28,230 nucleotides of DNA from Acidaminococcaceae bacterium (GCA_028693975.1 JAQUUF010000001.1:1-28230), one strand, 5' to 3'. Counted from the stretch's first letter, positions 7,200 through 16,060 are shown. A program made the numbers and translations. Notes: generated by a model not told the origin, from the letters alone.

Positions 7200-8162
7200 A
7201 TGATTTTGCATGGTTTGTGGGCGTTGCTTACGGCTTTTGCTATTTGTGCAGTAGTTGGACCTTGGCTGATACCGGAACTGCATAAACTGCATTTTGGGCA
7301 AAGCATTAGGGGTTGTGGTCCTAAAGAGCATCAAAAAAAGAGCGGCACTCCGACTATGGGCGGCTTGATGATGATTGCCGCTATTGTAATTAGTACTTTT
7401 GTCTGGTGTGAAATAACGCCTGCTTTAGCCATAGCTTTGTGGCTTTTGGTGGGGCACGGAGTTATTGGATTCATAGATGACTTTATTAAGGTAGTACTTA
7501 AACGTAATTTAGGGTTGACGACCAAACAAAAATTGTTGTTACAAATAATAGTGGCTGTAGTGTATATGCTCTATCCAGGAGATGTTGGAGAGAGTCATAT
7601 GCTGTGGATTCCCGGATCTAGTCTGCAAATCGATCTGGGAATTTGGCATTATTTGTTGATTTTAATTTTGTTGGTAGGAACTACTAATGCGGTTAATTTG
7701 ACTGATGGTTTAGATGGACTGGTGTCATGGGTGACGGTGCCTGTTTCGTTGGCGTTTGCTTTCATTGCTCATACTGTTGGGCAAGATGGCCTATTTATCA
7801 TGGCATTGGCTATCACGGGAAGTTGTTTGGGATTTTTGCTTTTCAACCATTATCCAGCTAAGGTTTTTATGGGAGATACAGGTTCTTTGGCTTTAGGTGG
7901 AGGTATCGCAGCACTGGCTTTATTGACCAAGACAGAGTTACTACTGGTGATTATCGGTGGTGTTTATGTCTTAGAGGCCTTGTCGGTTATTATCCAAGTT
8001 ACATATTTTAAGCTTAGTGGTGGTAAAAGAATTTTTCGCATGAGTCCACTGCACCATCATTTTGAATTGGGTGGATGGCGTGAAAATAAAGTTGTTTTTA
8101 TTTTTACTTTGGTTAGTATAATTTTTTCTTTGTTGGGAGTTATTTTATTTTTGCTAAAGTGA
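7200..8162 (+). CDS. mraY: Phospho-N-acetylmuramoyl-pentapeptide-transferase MraY
   Basis: A 320-residue polytopic membrane enzyme that transfers phospho-MurNAc-pentapeptide to undecaprenyl phosphate, giving lipid I. About ten hydrophobic segments alternate with cytoplasmic loops bearing the family motifs: KKSGTPTMGG (46-55), the DD pair at 93-94 (IDDFIKV), NLTDGLDGL (166-174), FMGDTGSLALGG with Asp 226, and the HHHFELGGW loop with His 285-287. Start ATG 7200 has only a weak purine-rich ribosome site (GAAGAAAG). It sits between murF and murD as in most dcw clusters. Confidence 0.97.
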   Translation: MILHGLWALLTAFAICAVVGPWLIPELHKLHFGQSIRGCGPKEHQKKSGTPTMGGLMMIAAIVISTFVWCEITPALAIALWLLVGHGVIGFIDDFIKVVLKRNLGLTTKQKLLLQIIVAVVYMLYPGDVGESHMLWIPGSSLQIDLGIWHYLLILILLVGTTNAVNLTDGLDGLVSWVTVPVSLAFAFIAHTVGQDGLFIMALAITGSCLGFLLFNHYPAKVFMGDTGSLALGGGIAALALLTKTELLLVIIGGVYVLEALSVIIQVTYFKLSGGKRIFRMSPLHHHFELGGWRENKVVFIFTLVSIIFSLLGVILFLLK

Positions 8163-8175
8163 GGAAGTGTGTGTT

Positions 8176-9531
8176 ATGACAGAAGAACGATACATTCTTG
8201 TCTATGGCGCCGGCATTAGCGGTTGCGGCGTAGCCAAAACTCTGGCTGCACGTGGCGAAAAAGTTGTGCTGTTTAACGACACAGTTAAAACAATAGAAGA
8301 AGGTTTGGTGCAAATATTAGAAAAAGCGGGCGGTACCTATAGCTGCCAAACTAGCTTTGAAGAATGGCTTCCGCGGACGAAGCTGGTCATTGTATCGCCG
8401 GGAATTACCTTTGAAAATCCCTTAACTGAGGCTGCCCGCGCTAGAGGCATTGAAGTTATTGGCGAAGTGGAAGAAGCTAGCCGATTGTATTCAGGTCATT
8501 GGATTGGTATTACAGGTACTAACGGTAAGACGACTACGACTACTCTAGTTGGCGAGATGCTGCGTAGCTTACCATGCCAGGTGCGGGTAGGCGGTAATAT
8601 AGGAGCTGCTCTTTCCTCGGAAGCTCAAGGCTTGAGTAATCAGGATTGGTTGGTAGCAGAACTGTCCAGTTTCCAGCTAGAGGGAGTAACATCTTTTAGA
8701 CCAGATATTGCTCTTATCTTGAATATTACGCCAGACCATATGGAAAGACATCATACTATGGAAAAATATACTGCGGCTAAGGCTAATATTTTCGCTCACC
8801 AAAAAGCGGAAGATATTCTTATCCTCAATTATGATAATAAGTTGACTAAGTCGCTAGCTAGTCAGGCGCATAGCCAAATATGTTTTATAAGTCGTAAGGA
8901 AATATTGTCTCAAGGTATTTTTCTCGAAAACGGTAAATTTGTGATAAAATGGAACGGCATTAGACAAGAAGTTTGTTCTGTTAGTGATATGCAGATTTTT
9001 GGTACTCACAATGAGGAAAATGCGCTAGGCGCTATCGCTTGTGCTTTCTTTGCTGGAGTAGATATTAAGGTTATGCAACAGGTGCTAAGGAGCTTTCAAG
9101 GAGTAGAGCATCGTTTGGAATATGTTACTACTATCCACGGTGTTCCTTATTACAACGATTCCAAAGCAACCAATCCCGATTCCACGATAAAAGCTTTGGA
9201 GTCTTTCCCCGGTCATGTTGTGCTCTTGGCGGGAGGCCACGATAAATTAACAGATTTGACTGAAATGATGGAGTTAATTCGCATTAAAACCGACGCCTTA
9301 ATTCTGCTAGGTGCAGCCCAGCAGAGATTCTATCAAGCTGCTCTGAAGGCTCAGATCCAGAATATTTATCTAGTGACAACGTTTCAAGAAGCAGTGGAGA
9401 AGGCCTATGAATTGGCCCATGAGCCTCAGGTGGTAGTATTGTCACCGGCTTGTTCTTCGTACGATATGTTTGACAACTTTCCCCAAAGGGGAAGAGTATT
9501 TAAAGAATTAGTGCGTAAATTGCCTCAATGA
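8176..9531 (+). CDS. murD: UDP-MurNAc-L-alanine:D-glutamate ligase MurD
   Basis: A 451-residue cytoplasmic ligase adding D-Glu to UDP-MurNAc-L-Ala. I start it at ATG 8176, nine bases after GAGGAAG; an in-frame GTG at 8167 overlaps that site. Motifs: N-terminal dinucleotide-like VYGAGISGCGVAK, P-loop GTNGKTTTTT from residue 114, LILNITPDHMERHHTMEKY, and NDSKATNPDSTIKAL in the C-terminal domain, ending SYDMFDNFPQRGRVF, which is characteristic of MurD. The next gene is murG after 17 nt; ftsW, which usually lies between them, is absent. Confidence 0.97.
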   Translation: MTEERYILVYGAGISGCGVAKTLAARGEKVVLFNDTVKTIEEGLVQILEKAGGTYSCQTSFEEWLPRTKLVIVSPGITFENPLTEAARARGIEVIGEVEEASRLYSGHWIGITGTNGKTTTTTLVGEMLRSLPCQVRVGGNIGAALSSEAQGLSNQDWLVAELSSFQLEGVTSFRPDIALILNITPDHMERHHTMEKYTAAKANIFAHQKAEDILILNYDNKLTKSLASQAHSQICFISRKEILSQGIFLENGKFVIKWNGIRQEVCSVSDMQIFGTHNEENALGAIACAFFAGVDIKVMQQVLRSFQGVEHRLEYVTTIHGVPYYNDSKATNPDSTIKALESFPGHVVLLAGGHDKLTDLTEMMELIRIKTDALILLGAAQQRFYQAALKAQIQNIYLVTTFQEAVEKAYELAHEPQVVVLSPACSSYDMFDNFPQRGRVFKELVRKLPQ

Positions 9532-9548
9532 TTTAAGGGGGATTTTTT

Positions 9549-10661
9549 GTGAAGATTGTTATTTCGGGTGGCGGTACAGGCGGACATATTTATCCAGCAC
9601 TGACCATAGCTGCTCAACTGCAAAAAGTAAACCCAAAGGCAGAAATTACCTTTGTGGGTACCAAAGCAGGCTTGGAGAAAGATATTGTACCGCGTTATGG
9701 TTATCCTTTGGAATATATTTCCGTGGCGGGATTTGAGCGCAAATTTAGCTTGCAGACAATTTGTTCGGCAGGTAAATTATTGGTAGGCATGGTGCAGGCT
9801 TTTAACTTATTGCGGCGACTTAAGCCGGATTTGGTCATCGGTACCGGCGGGTATGTGTGTGGCCCTATTTTGTTTTGGGCTGCGATGCGCGGCGTACCTG
9901 CTTGCATTCAGGAGCAGAATGCTATGCCAGGTGTGACTAATAAAATCTTAGCTCGTTTTGTGGATAAGATCTTTTTGGGTTACAAAGAAGGCGCGCGTTA
10001 CTTCCCCGGTGAAGCCAAGAAAGACTATACAGGGAATCCCGTTCGCAGTGAGGTTATGTCTTGTAGTAAGGAAAAGGGCTGGGAAACTTTTGGCCTAGAC
10101 CCAGCGAAGGTGACGATTTTAGCTTTTGGTGGTAGTCGCGGTGCCAGAACAATTAATGCGGCTATGGCCCAGATGGAAACAAATATGGCTGGTCGTACAG
10201 ATGTACAGATTCTTCACGCTACCGGCAGCTTGGATTATGAGAAATATATGGCGGCCTTGGATGAGAGAGTCAAGACGGCGGAGAATATCAAAATTCTCCC
10301 TTATATTCATGCTATGCCAGCAGCACTAGCTGTGGCAGATTTGGCAGTATCTCGTGCAGGAGCCATTGGCTTGGCCGAGCTGATGGTTAAGGGAGTACCG
10401 TCAATTCTGATACCTTATCCCTATGCCACGGCCAATCATCAAGAGTTTAATGCTAGAGCTCTGGAGAATGTGGGGGCGGCCAAGGTGATTTTGAATAAAG
10501 ATTTAACTGGTGTCAAATTACAGGAGACTATAGAAAATCTTCTATTGCACAAAGATGAAATGACGGCCATGCATCAGGCGGCAGTCAAGGCAGGGATGCC
10601 GCAAGCTGCGGCTGATATTGCGGCCAAGGCCTTAGAACTAGTAGAGAAAAAGGGGAAATAA
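9549..10661 (+). CDS. murG: UDP-GlcNAc--undecaprenyl-PP-MurNAc-pentapeptide GlcNAc transferase MurG
   Basis: A 370-residue GT28 glycosyltransferase acting at the inner face of the membrane to convert lipid I to lipid II. GTG 9549 is the start, 7 nt after AAGGGGGA. The N-terminal Rossmann domain opens with the GGGTGGHIYPA loop (residues 7-17) and has TGGYVCGP and IQEQNAMPG. The C-terminal donor domain has AFGGSRGARTIN and SRAGAIGLAELM (the UDP-GlcNAc binding part), then PYPYATANHQEFNA. It is followed after 3 nt by the murC::ddl fusion. Confidence 0.97.
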   Translation: MKIVISGGGTGGHIYPALTIAAQLQKVNPKAEITFVGTKAGLEKDIVPRYGYPLEYISVAGFERKFSLQTICSAGKLLVGMVQAFNLLRRLKPDLVIGTGGYVCGPILFWAAMRGVPACIQEQNAMPGVTNKILARFVDKIFLGYKEGARYFPGEAKKDYTGNPVRSEVMSCSKEKGWETFGLDPAKVTILAFGGSRGARTINAAMAQMETNMAGRTDVQILHATGSLDYEKYMAALDERVKTAENIKILPYIHAMPAALAVADLAVSRAGAIGLAELMVKGVPSILIPYPYATANHQEFNARALENVGAAKVILNKDLTGVKLQETIENLLLHKDEMTAMHQAAVKAGMPQAAADIAAKALELVEKKGK

Positions 10662-10664
10662 AAG

Positions 10665-12974
10665 ATGTTGGACCAAATTAAGAATATACATTTCATCGGC
10701 ATTGGTGGCGTGGGCATGAGTGCATTGGCCTATGTCCTGATCAAGAGAGGCTACCATGTGACTGGTTCTGATGCCAAGGCAGGTTATATGGCCAATAAGT
10801 TAGCTGACGAGGGAGCGGTGGTCTTCATAGGTCATGCTGCTTGCCAGGTAGAAGGTGCTGAAGCCGTAGTAATCTCTACAGCTATCAGCCAGGATAATCC
10901 TGAATTAGTGGAAGCCAAAAAACGTCAGATTCCCATCTTACATCGCAGTGATGTATTGGCTTATTTGATTAATAAGAATAAAGGTATTGCAGTAGCCGGT
11001 GCCCACGGCAAGACTACAACTAGCTCTATGTTGGCCTGTATTTGCAGTGCAGCTCAGCTAGATCCTACAGTTGTTGTAGGCGGGCTAGTGAAGAATTTGG
11101 GAGGCAATGCTCTTAATGGACAAGGTGACCTAGTAGTGGCTGAGGCTGATGAGAGCGATGGTTCTTTTTTGAAGTTCCATCCGTTCATCGAGGTTATTAC
11201 TAATATCGAAAATGACCATTTGGACCATTACGGCAGTGAGGAAAAAATCCAAGAAGCTTTTGCAGAATTTACTCGTAATATGAAAGATGGCGGCAGTGTA
11301 GTGCTGTGTTTTGATAACGCCAAAGTTCGCTCTTTGGTCAAAAACAAAGAGAAACATGTAATTACTTATGGTATCGATTGTCCTACGGCAGATTATGTAG
11401 CCAAACACATTGATTATCAAGCCAATGGTACTTTGTTTGATGTATATTATAAAGACGAATTCTTAGCTCAGGCCAGGCTGCAGATTCCAGGCAAACATAA
11501 TGTTCTTAATGCCTTGGGTGCTATCGCTGCCTCCAGAATATTGGGTATTGAATTGGCAAGCATTTTACAAACGCTGTCTATTTTTACCGGTGCCGCAAGA
11601 CGTTTCGAAACCAAAGGTAAGATTAATGGTATCTGGGTAGTGGATGATTATGCACATCATCCCACAGAAATTAAAGCAACTTTGGTAGCAGCCAAGCAAA
11701 CCAAACCGCAAAGATTAATTTGTGCGTTTCAACCTCATAGATATACCAGAACGCAATTGTTAATAGATGAATTTAGTAATGCTTTTGTAGAGTGCGATGA
11801 ACTTATTTTGGCCGATATTTATGCAGCTAGCGAAACACCATTACCAGGAATTACCAGCGATTATTTGGCTCAAAAAATACATGAGAAAACAGGCCAACAG
11901 GTACGAGTTATCCATAGTATAGATGATATTGTGATCTATCTTGAACAAGAGGCTCAGGCAGGAGATTTGATTATTACGATGGGTGCCGGTGATATTTATC
12001 TGGCTGGTGATAGATTGGTAAAAAAGTTAAATGGGAGAGAAAAAATGACTAAAGAACGTATCGCAGTAGTAATGGGAGGACCTTCTAAGGAAGCAGAAAT
12101 TTCTATGTTGACAGGCAATGCTATTTTGACCGCATTACTTGAAAAAGGCTATGATGCTGTTGCCTTGGAGTTAAACCCAGAACATTTTGTAGAAGAACTA
12201 CGCGCTACCGGTGCTACTATGGTATTTAATGCAGTCCATGGTCTCTATGGTGAAGATGGCCGCTTGCAAAGTGTGCTAGAAATGCTGAATATGCCTTATA
12301 CAGGTTCAGGGGTTTTGGCTAGTGCGCTTTCTATGGATAAGGTCTATACCAAGAGAATTTTTAGTGAAGAAAATGTTTCTACAGCTAGGTACATGGTTGT
12401 CAACAAACGCGACCAAGCTACGGCGGTAGAGCAGATCCTGGCTCAGTTTACGCTTCCTTTGGTGGTCAAAGCATCTTCCCAAGGTTCAAGTATTGGTGTG
12501 GAGATAGTGAAAGAAGCAGAAGCTTTGCCTCATGCTCTAGAAGATGCCTTCTCCTATGGCGATGAAATTCTGATTGAGGAATATATCAAAGGCAAGGAAG
12601 CTACAGTTGTAGTTATGATGACTAAGGATGGTCCTCAGGCTTTACCGGTTATTCAAATAGTACCTCATTCCGGTGCTTATGATTTTAAATCTAAATATAC
12701 CAAGGGTGCTACGGATTATTTGGTACCGGCTCCTTTTGACGAAGCTACCACCAAAGCTACTCAGGCAGTGGGTGTGGCAGCGTATAAGGCTCTCGGCTGT
12801 AATGGAGTTGCTCGTACAGATGTGATGCTAGATGAACATAATGTTCCTTATGCCCTAGAAGTTAATTCCGTGCCGGGTATGACAGCTACTTCTCTTGTAC
12901 CTAAGGCAGCGGCTGCAGTGGGAATCAGCTTCCCTGATTTGTGTGCGATGATAGTGGAATCTGTAAAAAAATAA
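10665..12974 (+). CDS. murC-ddl: Bifunctional MurC-Ddl fusion (UDP-MurNAc:L-Ala ligase / D-Ala-D-Ala ligase)
   Basis: One 769-residue frame joins two enzymes. Residues 1 to about 455 are complete MurC: GIGGVGMSALAY near the N-terminus, P-loop GAHGKTTTSS from residue 112, ENDHLDHYGS, VVDDYAHHPTEIKAT and DIYAASE. Residues from 461 to the end are full-length Ddl (309 residues): VVMGGPSKEAEIS, NAVHGLYGEDG, ATP-grasp KASSQGSSIGVE, IEEYIKGKEATV, KYTKGATDYLVPA with the Tyr usual for D-Ala:D-Ala rather than D-lactate specificity, and EVNSVPGMTATSLVPK. The linker is only a few residues (LNGREK). MurC starts the stem peptide; Ddl makes the dipeptide used by MurF. MurC-Ddl fusions are established in Chlamydiaceae. 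The join retains an apparent ddl ribosome site and ATG, so separate Ddl may also be made. murB is absent. Confidence 0.95.
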   Translation: MLDQIKNIHFIGIGGVGMSALAYVLIKRGYHVTGSDAKAGYMANKLADEGAVVFIGHAACQVEGAEAVVISTAISQDNPELVEAKKRQIPILHRSDVLAYLINKNKGIAVAGAHGKTTTSSMLACICSAAQLDPTVVVGGLVKNLGGNALNGQGDLVVAEADESDGSFLKFHPFIEVITNIENDHLDHYGSEEKIQEAFAEFTRNMKDGGSVVLCFDNAKVRSLVKNKEKHVITYGIDCPTADYVAKHIDYQANGTLFDVYYKDEFLAQARLQIPGKHNVLNALGAIAASRILGIELASILQTLSIFTGAARRFETKGKINGIWVVDDYAHHPTEIKATLVAAKQTKPQRLICAFQPHRYTRTQLLIDEFSNAFVECDELILADIYAASETPLPGITSDYLAQKIHEKTGQQVRVIHSIDDIVIYLEQEAQAGDLIITMGAGDIYLAGDRLVKKLNGREKMTKERIAVVMGGPSKEAEISMLTGNAILTALLEKGYDAVALELNPEHFVEELRATGATMVFNAVHGLYGEDGRLQSVLEMLNMPYTGSGVLASALSMDKVYTKRIFSEENVSTARYMVVNKRDQATAVEQILAQFTLPLVVKASSQGSSIGVEIVKEAEALPHALEDAFSYGDEILIEEYIKGKEATVVVMMTKDGPQALPVIQIVPHSGAYDFKSKYTKGATDYLVPAPFDEATTKATQAVGVAAYKALGCNGVARTDVMLDEHNVPYALEVNSVPGMTATSLVPKAAAAVGISFPDLCAMIVESVKK
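12033..12047 (+). promoter_or_regulatory. Internal ribosome site and ATG at the murC/ddl junction
   Basis: GGGAGAGA (12033-12040) precedes an in-frame ATG (12045-12047) at the exact residue (461, MTKERIAVVMGG) where a free Ddl protein would begin. This could let the ribosome start a separate Ddl inside the fused gene, or be a relic of two formerly overlapping genes. Confidence 0.55.
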
Positions 12975-12989
12975 TGGAGGTGGGGTCCG

Positions 12990-13748
12990 GTGGCAATCAA
13001 GCAGGAACTTACGCATCGACTTACTGACAGATGCAAAGACAACCGGACTAGAACTATCTTTTATGTTCTTTGTTTTGTAGTGCTATTTTTGGCAGGATAC
13101 TTTTTGGTACACCGTCCTTGGTTCGCCTTCGGCCGCATTGCCGTAGAAGGTGGTAAAGCTTTGACGGTAGAAGATGTTGTCAGTGTAGCAGGTATCCAAC
13201 AGCCAATTAATTTATTTACGGTAGACAGAGCCAAACTAGAGCATGTACTTAGCCATGACTTAAGAGTAGAAAAAGTGACAACCAAGTATGCTTGGCCCAA
13301 TATTCTAGAGGTAATTATTACTGATAGACGCCCTGCTGGTTACTTTGTCTGTGCCTATGGTGGTTTCGCCAAAGTAGATTACAATGGTTTGGTGCTATCA
13401 GTAGGTAAGGGCATCAAAGACGCGTCTGCACCATTTGTGGAGGGCTATGAGCTGGGAAACGTTTATAGTGGTGATAAGATTGCGGACGAGGATGTGCTAC
13501 AGCTATTGCAGTTTCTCAGCAAATTGGATCAGGCTATTACCGCTGAGATAGTAGAAATAGTATTAGACAAAGATGCCAATATAGAGGTGGTTCTTTCTTC
13601 CGGATTGCCAATCAAACTGGGTAAAGCCGTAAATATTGAATCTAAGCGAGATACATTTGTAACTGTATGTAATGAATTAAAAACTAAGAAAATTAATGCT
13701 CAATATATTGATTTGAGTTTTAACAAACCTTTTGTCAAAGTTAATTAA
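12990..13748 (+). CDS. ftsQ: Cell division protein FtsQ/DivIB
   Basis: A 252-residue bitopic divisome protein. GTG 12990 is the start, after a strong GGAGGTGGGG. It has a short basic cytoplasmic N-terminus, one transmembrane helix at residues 22-40, then a POTRA domain from about residue 46 (FGRIAVEGGKALTVEDVVSVAGI ..., broken here for length) with KVTTKYAWPNILEVIITDRRPAGYF at its end, and a beta-rich FtsQ domain to the C-terminus. FtsQ/DivIB binds FtsL and FtsB/DivIC at the septum. The call rests on domain order and position between murC::ddl and the DUF881 gene. Its stop lies 13 nt before the next start, inside that gene's upstream region. Confidence 0.92.
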   Translation: MAIKQELTHRLTDRCKDNRTRTIFYVLCFVVLFLAGYFLVHRPWFAFGRIAVEGGKALTVEDVVSVAGIQQPINLFTVDRAKLEHVLSHDLRVEKVTTKYAWPNILEVIITDRRPAGYFVCAYGGFAKVDYNGLVLSVGKGIKDASAPFVEGYELGNVYSGDKIADEDVLQLLQFLSKLDQAITAEIVEIVLDKDANIEVVLSSGLPIKLGKAVNIESKRDTFVTVCNELKTKKINAQYIDLSFNKPFVKVN

Positions 13749-13761
13749 AGGAGGGCCTGTA

Positions 13762-14457
13762 ATGGGTAAATACAAGAAGCCAGCCAATATTTTGCTTTTT
13801 GTGGTCTGCGTTATTTTGGGTATTATGCTGGCAACCCAATTCAAAAGCGCGGAACAGGCTCGTTCAACTCTGTCACAACAGAGAGCAGAGGATTTGGTTG
13901 ACCGTCTGAAAGAGGCTGAAAAAGAAAAGAAAGCTCTGGCTGAAGAATTAAAAAAGCTTCAGTCTGAGAGTACAGTAGATATTAGTGCGCAAGAGAGAAT
14001 AGCTCTCAAATCTAAAGCTGGTGAAGTGGCGCTGGTTGGTCCTGGTGTGAAAGTAACTGTGGACGATAGTAAAGTGGTAGCTAAGCCGGGCGATAATGCT
14101 AATCTCTATATCATACATGATGATGATTTGTTGCGTTTGATTAACGAGCTCAGAGCAGCTGGCGCCGAGGCTATTTCTATTAATGACCAAAGACTCCTAG
14201 ATGTTTCGGAGATACGTTGTGCAGGTCCAACTGTTTCTGTTAATAATAATCGCTTCACACCACCTTATGTTATCGCAGCTATTGGTGACCCCAAGACACT
14301 TGAGAGTGCTTTGAGGCTCCGCGGCGGCGTAGTGGATACTCTGAAATTCTGGGGTATTACAGTGAATGTCGAAAAAGGTGAAGCTATAACCGTACCTGCT
14401 TATAAGGGAACACGGCATTTTGAGTATGCCAAAGTAAAGGACGGTGACAAACAATGA
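13762..14457 (+). CDS. DUF881 membrane-anchored protein (YlxW/YlxX-like)
   Basis: A 231-residue protein. Start ATG 13762 follows AAAGGAGGG; in-frame codons further upstream overlap ftsQ and lack a ribosome site. One N-terminal transmembrane helix (about 9-25) leads to a charged coiled coil (about 30-65, rich in Glu/Lys/Leu) and then the DUF881 domain, recognisable by GPGVKVTVDD, a LYIIHDDDLLRLINELRAAGAEAISINDQRL stretch (shown in parts: HDDDLLRLINELRAAGAEAI) and PPYVIAAIGDPKTLESAL. B. subtilis carries two such genes (ylxW, ylxX) at the same place; only one is here. The molecular role is unknown; the position between ftsQ and ftsZ suggests an envelope or division link. ATGA overlap with the next gene shows translational coupling. 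Confidence 0.9.
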   Translation: MGKYKKPANILLFVVCVILGIMLATQFKSAEQARSTLSQQRAEDLVDRLKEAEKEKKALAEELKKLQSESTVDISAQERIALKSKAGEVALVGPGVKVTVDDSKVVAKPGDNANLYIIHDDDLLRLINELRAAGAEAISINDQRLLDVSEIRCAGPTVSVNNNRFTPPYVIAAIGDPKTLESALRLRGGVVDTLKFWGITVNVEKGEAITVPAYKGTRHFEYAKVKDGDKQ

Positions 14458-14780
14458 TTTATTTAGTAATCGGTGTTGCCGCTGGTGTTTTGATTGGTAT
14501 GCAATTGCCTAATGTACCGCCGGAATATATCAAATTATTGTCTGTAGCGTTGATGGCGGCCTTAGATGCTGCACTAGGTGGCATCAGAGCTGCCAAAGAA
14601 GATGTTTTTGACAGCGAGATTTTTATTTCTGGCTTTTTTGTTAATGCCATTATGGCTGTTTTCATTTGTTTTATGGGTATGAAACTAGGTATCGACTTGT
14701 ATCTGGTAGCTATTCTGGCCTTTGGCCTGCGAATGTTTACCAATATTGCCATTATCCGACGTTTGTACTTAAAAAAGTAG
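14454..14780 (+). CDS. sbp: Small basic protein, DUF1290 family (Sbp)
   Basis: A 108-residue membrane protein matching DUF1290 (Sbp of B. subtilis). About four hydrophobic segments are visible: residues 1-18, about 27-44, 57-75 and 82-99, with the conserved LMAALDAALGGIRAAKE and GFFVNAIMAVF stretches and a basic end RRLYLKK. Its ATG overlaps the DUF881 stop (ATGA). In B. subtilis sbp lies between ylxX and ftsA; here ftsA is missing and ftsZ follows after a 126-nt gap with its own promoter. The function is unknown. Confidence 0.9.
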   Translation: MIYLVIGVAAGVLIGMQLPNVPPEYIKLLSVALMAALDAALGGIRAAKEDVFDSEIFISGFFVNAIMAVFICFMGMKLGIDLYLVAILAFGLRMFTNIAIIRRLYLKK

Positions 14781-14800
14781 AAAATACAAGAAAATACAAG
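14781..14800. repeat. Tandem 10-bp duplication upstream of ftsZ
   Basis: AAAATACAAG occurs twice in immediate tandem directly after the sbp stop, followed by AAAAAA. It lies just upstream of the ftsZ promoter and could act as an A-rich upstream element or simply be slippage. Confidence 0.7.
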
Positions 14801-14809
14801 AAAAAAGTG

Positions 14810-14837
14810 TGTACAACTTGCCCGAGAATGATATAAT
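14810..14837 (+). promoter_or_regulatory. ftsZ promoter (extended -10)
   Basis: TGTACA (14810-14815), a 16-nt spacer and TATAAT (14832-14837) preceded by TGA, giving TGATATAAT. A second TATAAT is at 14848-14853. A leader of about 65 nt precedes the ftsZ start. This gives ftsZ transcription independent of the rest of the cluster. Confidence 0.65.
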
Positions 14838-14906
14838 ATAGTATGTATATAATATTGAGGCATATTAAGGTGGGATTATACACTTTAGTTAGGGAGGAGC
14901 ATAAAA

Positions 14907-16013
14907 ATGTTCGATGTGGAAAACAACACTGAGCAATCATTAGCTAAGATTAAAGTCGTGGGCGTCGGCGGTGGCGGTAATAACGCTGTCAATCGCATGA
15001 TCGCAGCAGGACTAAAAGGGGTGGAATTCATTGCAGTTAACTGTGATGCACAAGCTTTACTTTTGTCCAAGGCTCCTAATCGTATTCAAATAGGTGAGGA
15101 ATTAACTAGAGGTCTCGGTGCCGGCGCTAATCCCGAAATTGGTGAAAGTGCAGCGGAGGAATCTCGTGATCAAATTACCGAAGCTTTAAAAGGTTCTGAT
15201 ATGGTATTCGTTACTTGCGGTATGGGTGGTGGCACTGGTACAGGTGCAGCTTCTATTATTGCTGAATGCGCTAAACAGATAGGTGCTTTGACTGTTGGTG
15301 TAGTAACCAAACCATTTACTTTTGAAGGACGCAAACGTTATAATCAAGCAGAGCATGGTATTGCTAATTTAAAAGCTAAGGTTGATGCCTTGATTACTGT
15401 TCCTAATGATAGATTATTACAAGTTGTTGACAGAAGAACTTCTATGTTAGAAGCTTTCCAAGTGGCTGATGATGTTTTGCGCCAAGGCGTTCAGGGTATT
15501 ACTGATTTGATCGGTGTTCCAGGACTTATCAATGCCGACTTTAATGATGTGAAAACGGTGATGACTAATTCTGGTAGTGCTTTGATGGGTATTGGTATAG
15601 CCAAAGGTGACGGCAGCGCCGCAGCTGCTGCAGAAGCAGCTATTAAGAGTCCTTTGCTGGAGAGTACAATTGATGGAGCACACGGAGCTCTGTTCAATAT
15701 TACCGGTGGTCCTAATCTGACCTTGTCAGACGTCAATGAGGCAGCGTCAATTGTGTCTGATGCTGTTGACCCAGATGCAACGGTTATTTTCGGTGCTACT
15801 ATTGACGAGAATATGGAAGACGAAATTCGCATTACTGTTATAGCGACCGGTATCGATGGTGGCAAGAGTCCATCCGCTCCTTCAGCACCTTCTTTTATTG
15901 GCAAACCGAAATCTTTTGTTGAAACCAAGAAGGATGAACAAACTCTTAAGACAGGGATGAGAGGGTTTAGTGCTCCTACTACCGAGATTCCACCTTGGAT
16001 TAAAAGTAAATAA
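14907..16013 (+). CDS. ftsZ: Cell division protein FtsZ
   Basis: A 368-residue tubulin homologue forming the cytokinetic ring. ATG 14907 follows AGGGAGGAGC at good spacing. Visible: IKVVGVGGGGNNAVNRMI at the N-terminus, AVNCDAQAL, the GTP-binding signature GGGTGTG (residues 107-113), T7 loop region with NADFNDVKTVM, SGSALMGIG, and a short variable linker ending in the conserved tail EIPPWIKSK, which recruits membrane tethers. FtsA, the usual partner for this tail, is not encoded next to it; SepF or ZapA-type proteins elsewhere may serve. It ends at a strong terminator. Confidence 0.98.
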   Translation: MFDVENNTEQSLAKIKVVGVGGGGNNAVNRMIAAGLKGVEFIAVNCDAQALLLSKAPNRIQIGEELTRGLGAGANPEIGESAAEESRDQITEALKGSDMVFVTCGMGGGTGTGAASIIAECAKQIGALTVGVVTKPFTFEGRKRYNQAEHGIANLKAKVDALITVPNDRLLQVVDRRTSMLEAFQVADDVLRQGVQGITDLIGVPGLINADFNDVKTVMTNSGSALMGIGIAKGDGSAAAAAEAAIKSPLLESTIDGAHGALFNITGGPNLTLSDVNEAASIVSDAVDPDATVIFGATIDENMEDEIRITVIATGIDGGKSPSAPSAPSFIGKPKSFVETKKDEQTLKTGMRGFSAPTTEIPPWIKSK

Positions 16014-16030
16014 TTGAGGAAAACTTATAA

Positions 16031-16060
16031 GCCGCAACCGATTAGTGGTTGCGGCTTTTG
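16031..16060 (+). terminator. Intrinsic terminator after ftsZ
   Basis: GCCGCAACC (16031-16039) pairs with GGTTGCGGC (16047-16055) across a 7-nt loop, followed by TTTT. It closes the dcw cluster. Confidence 0.92.
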
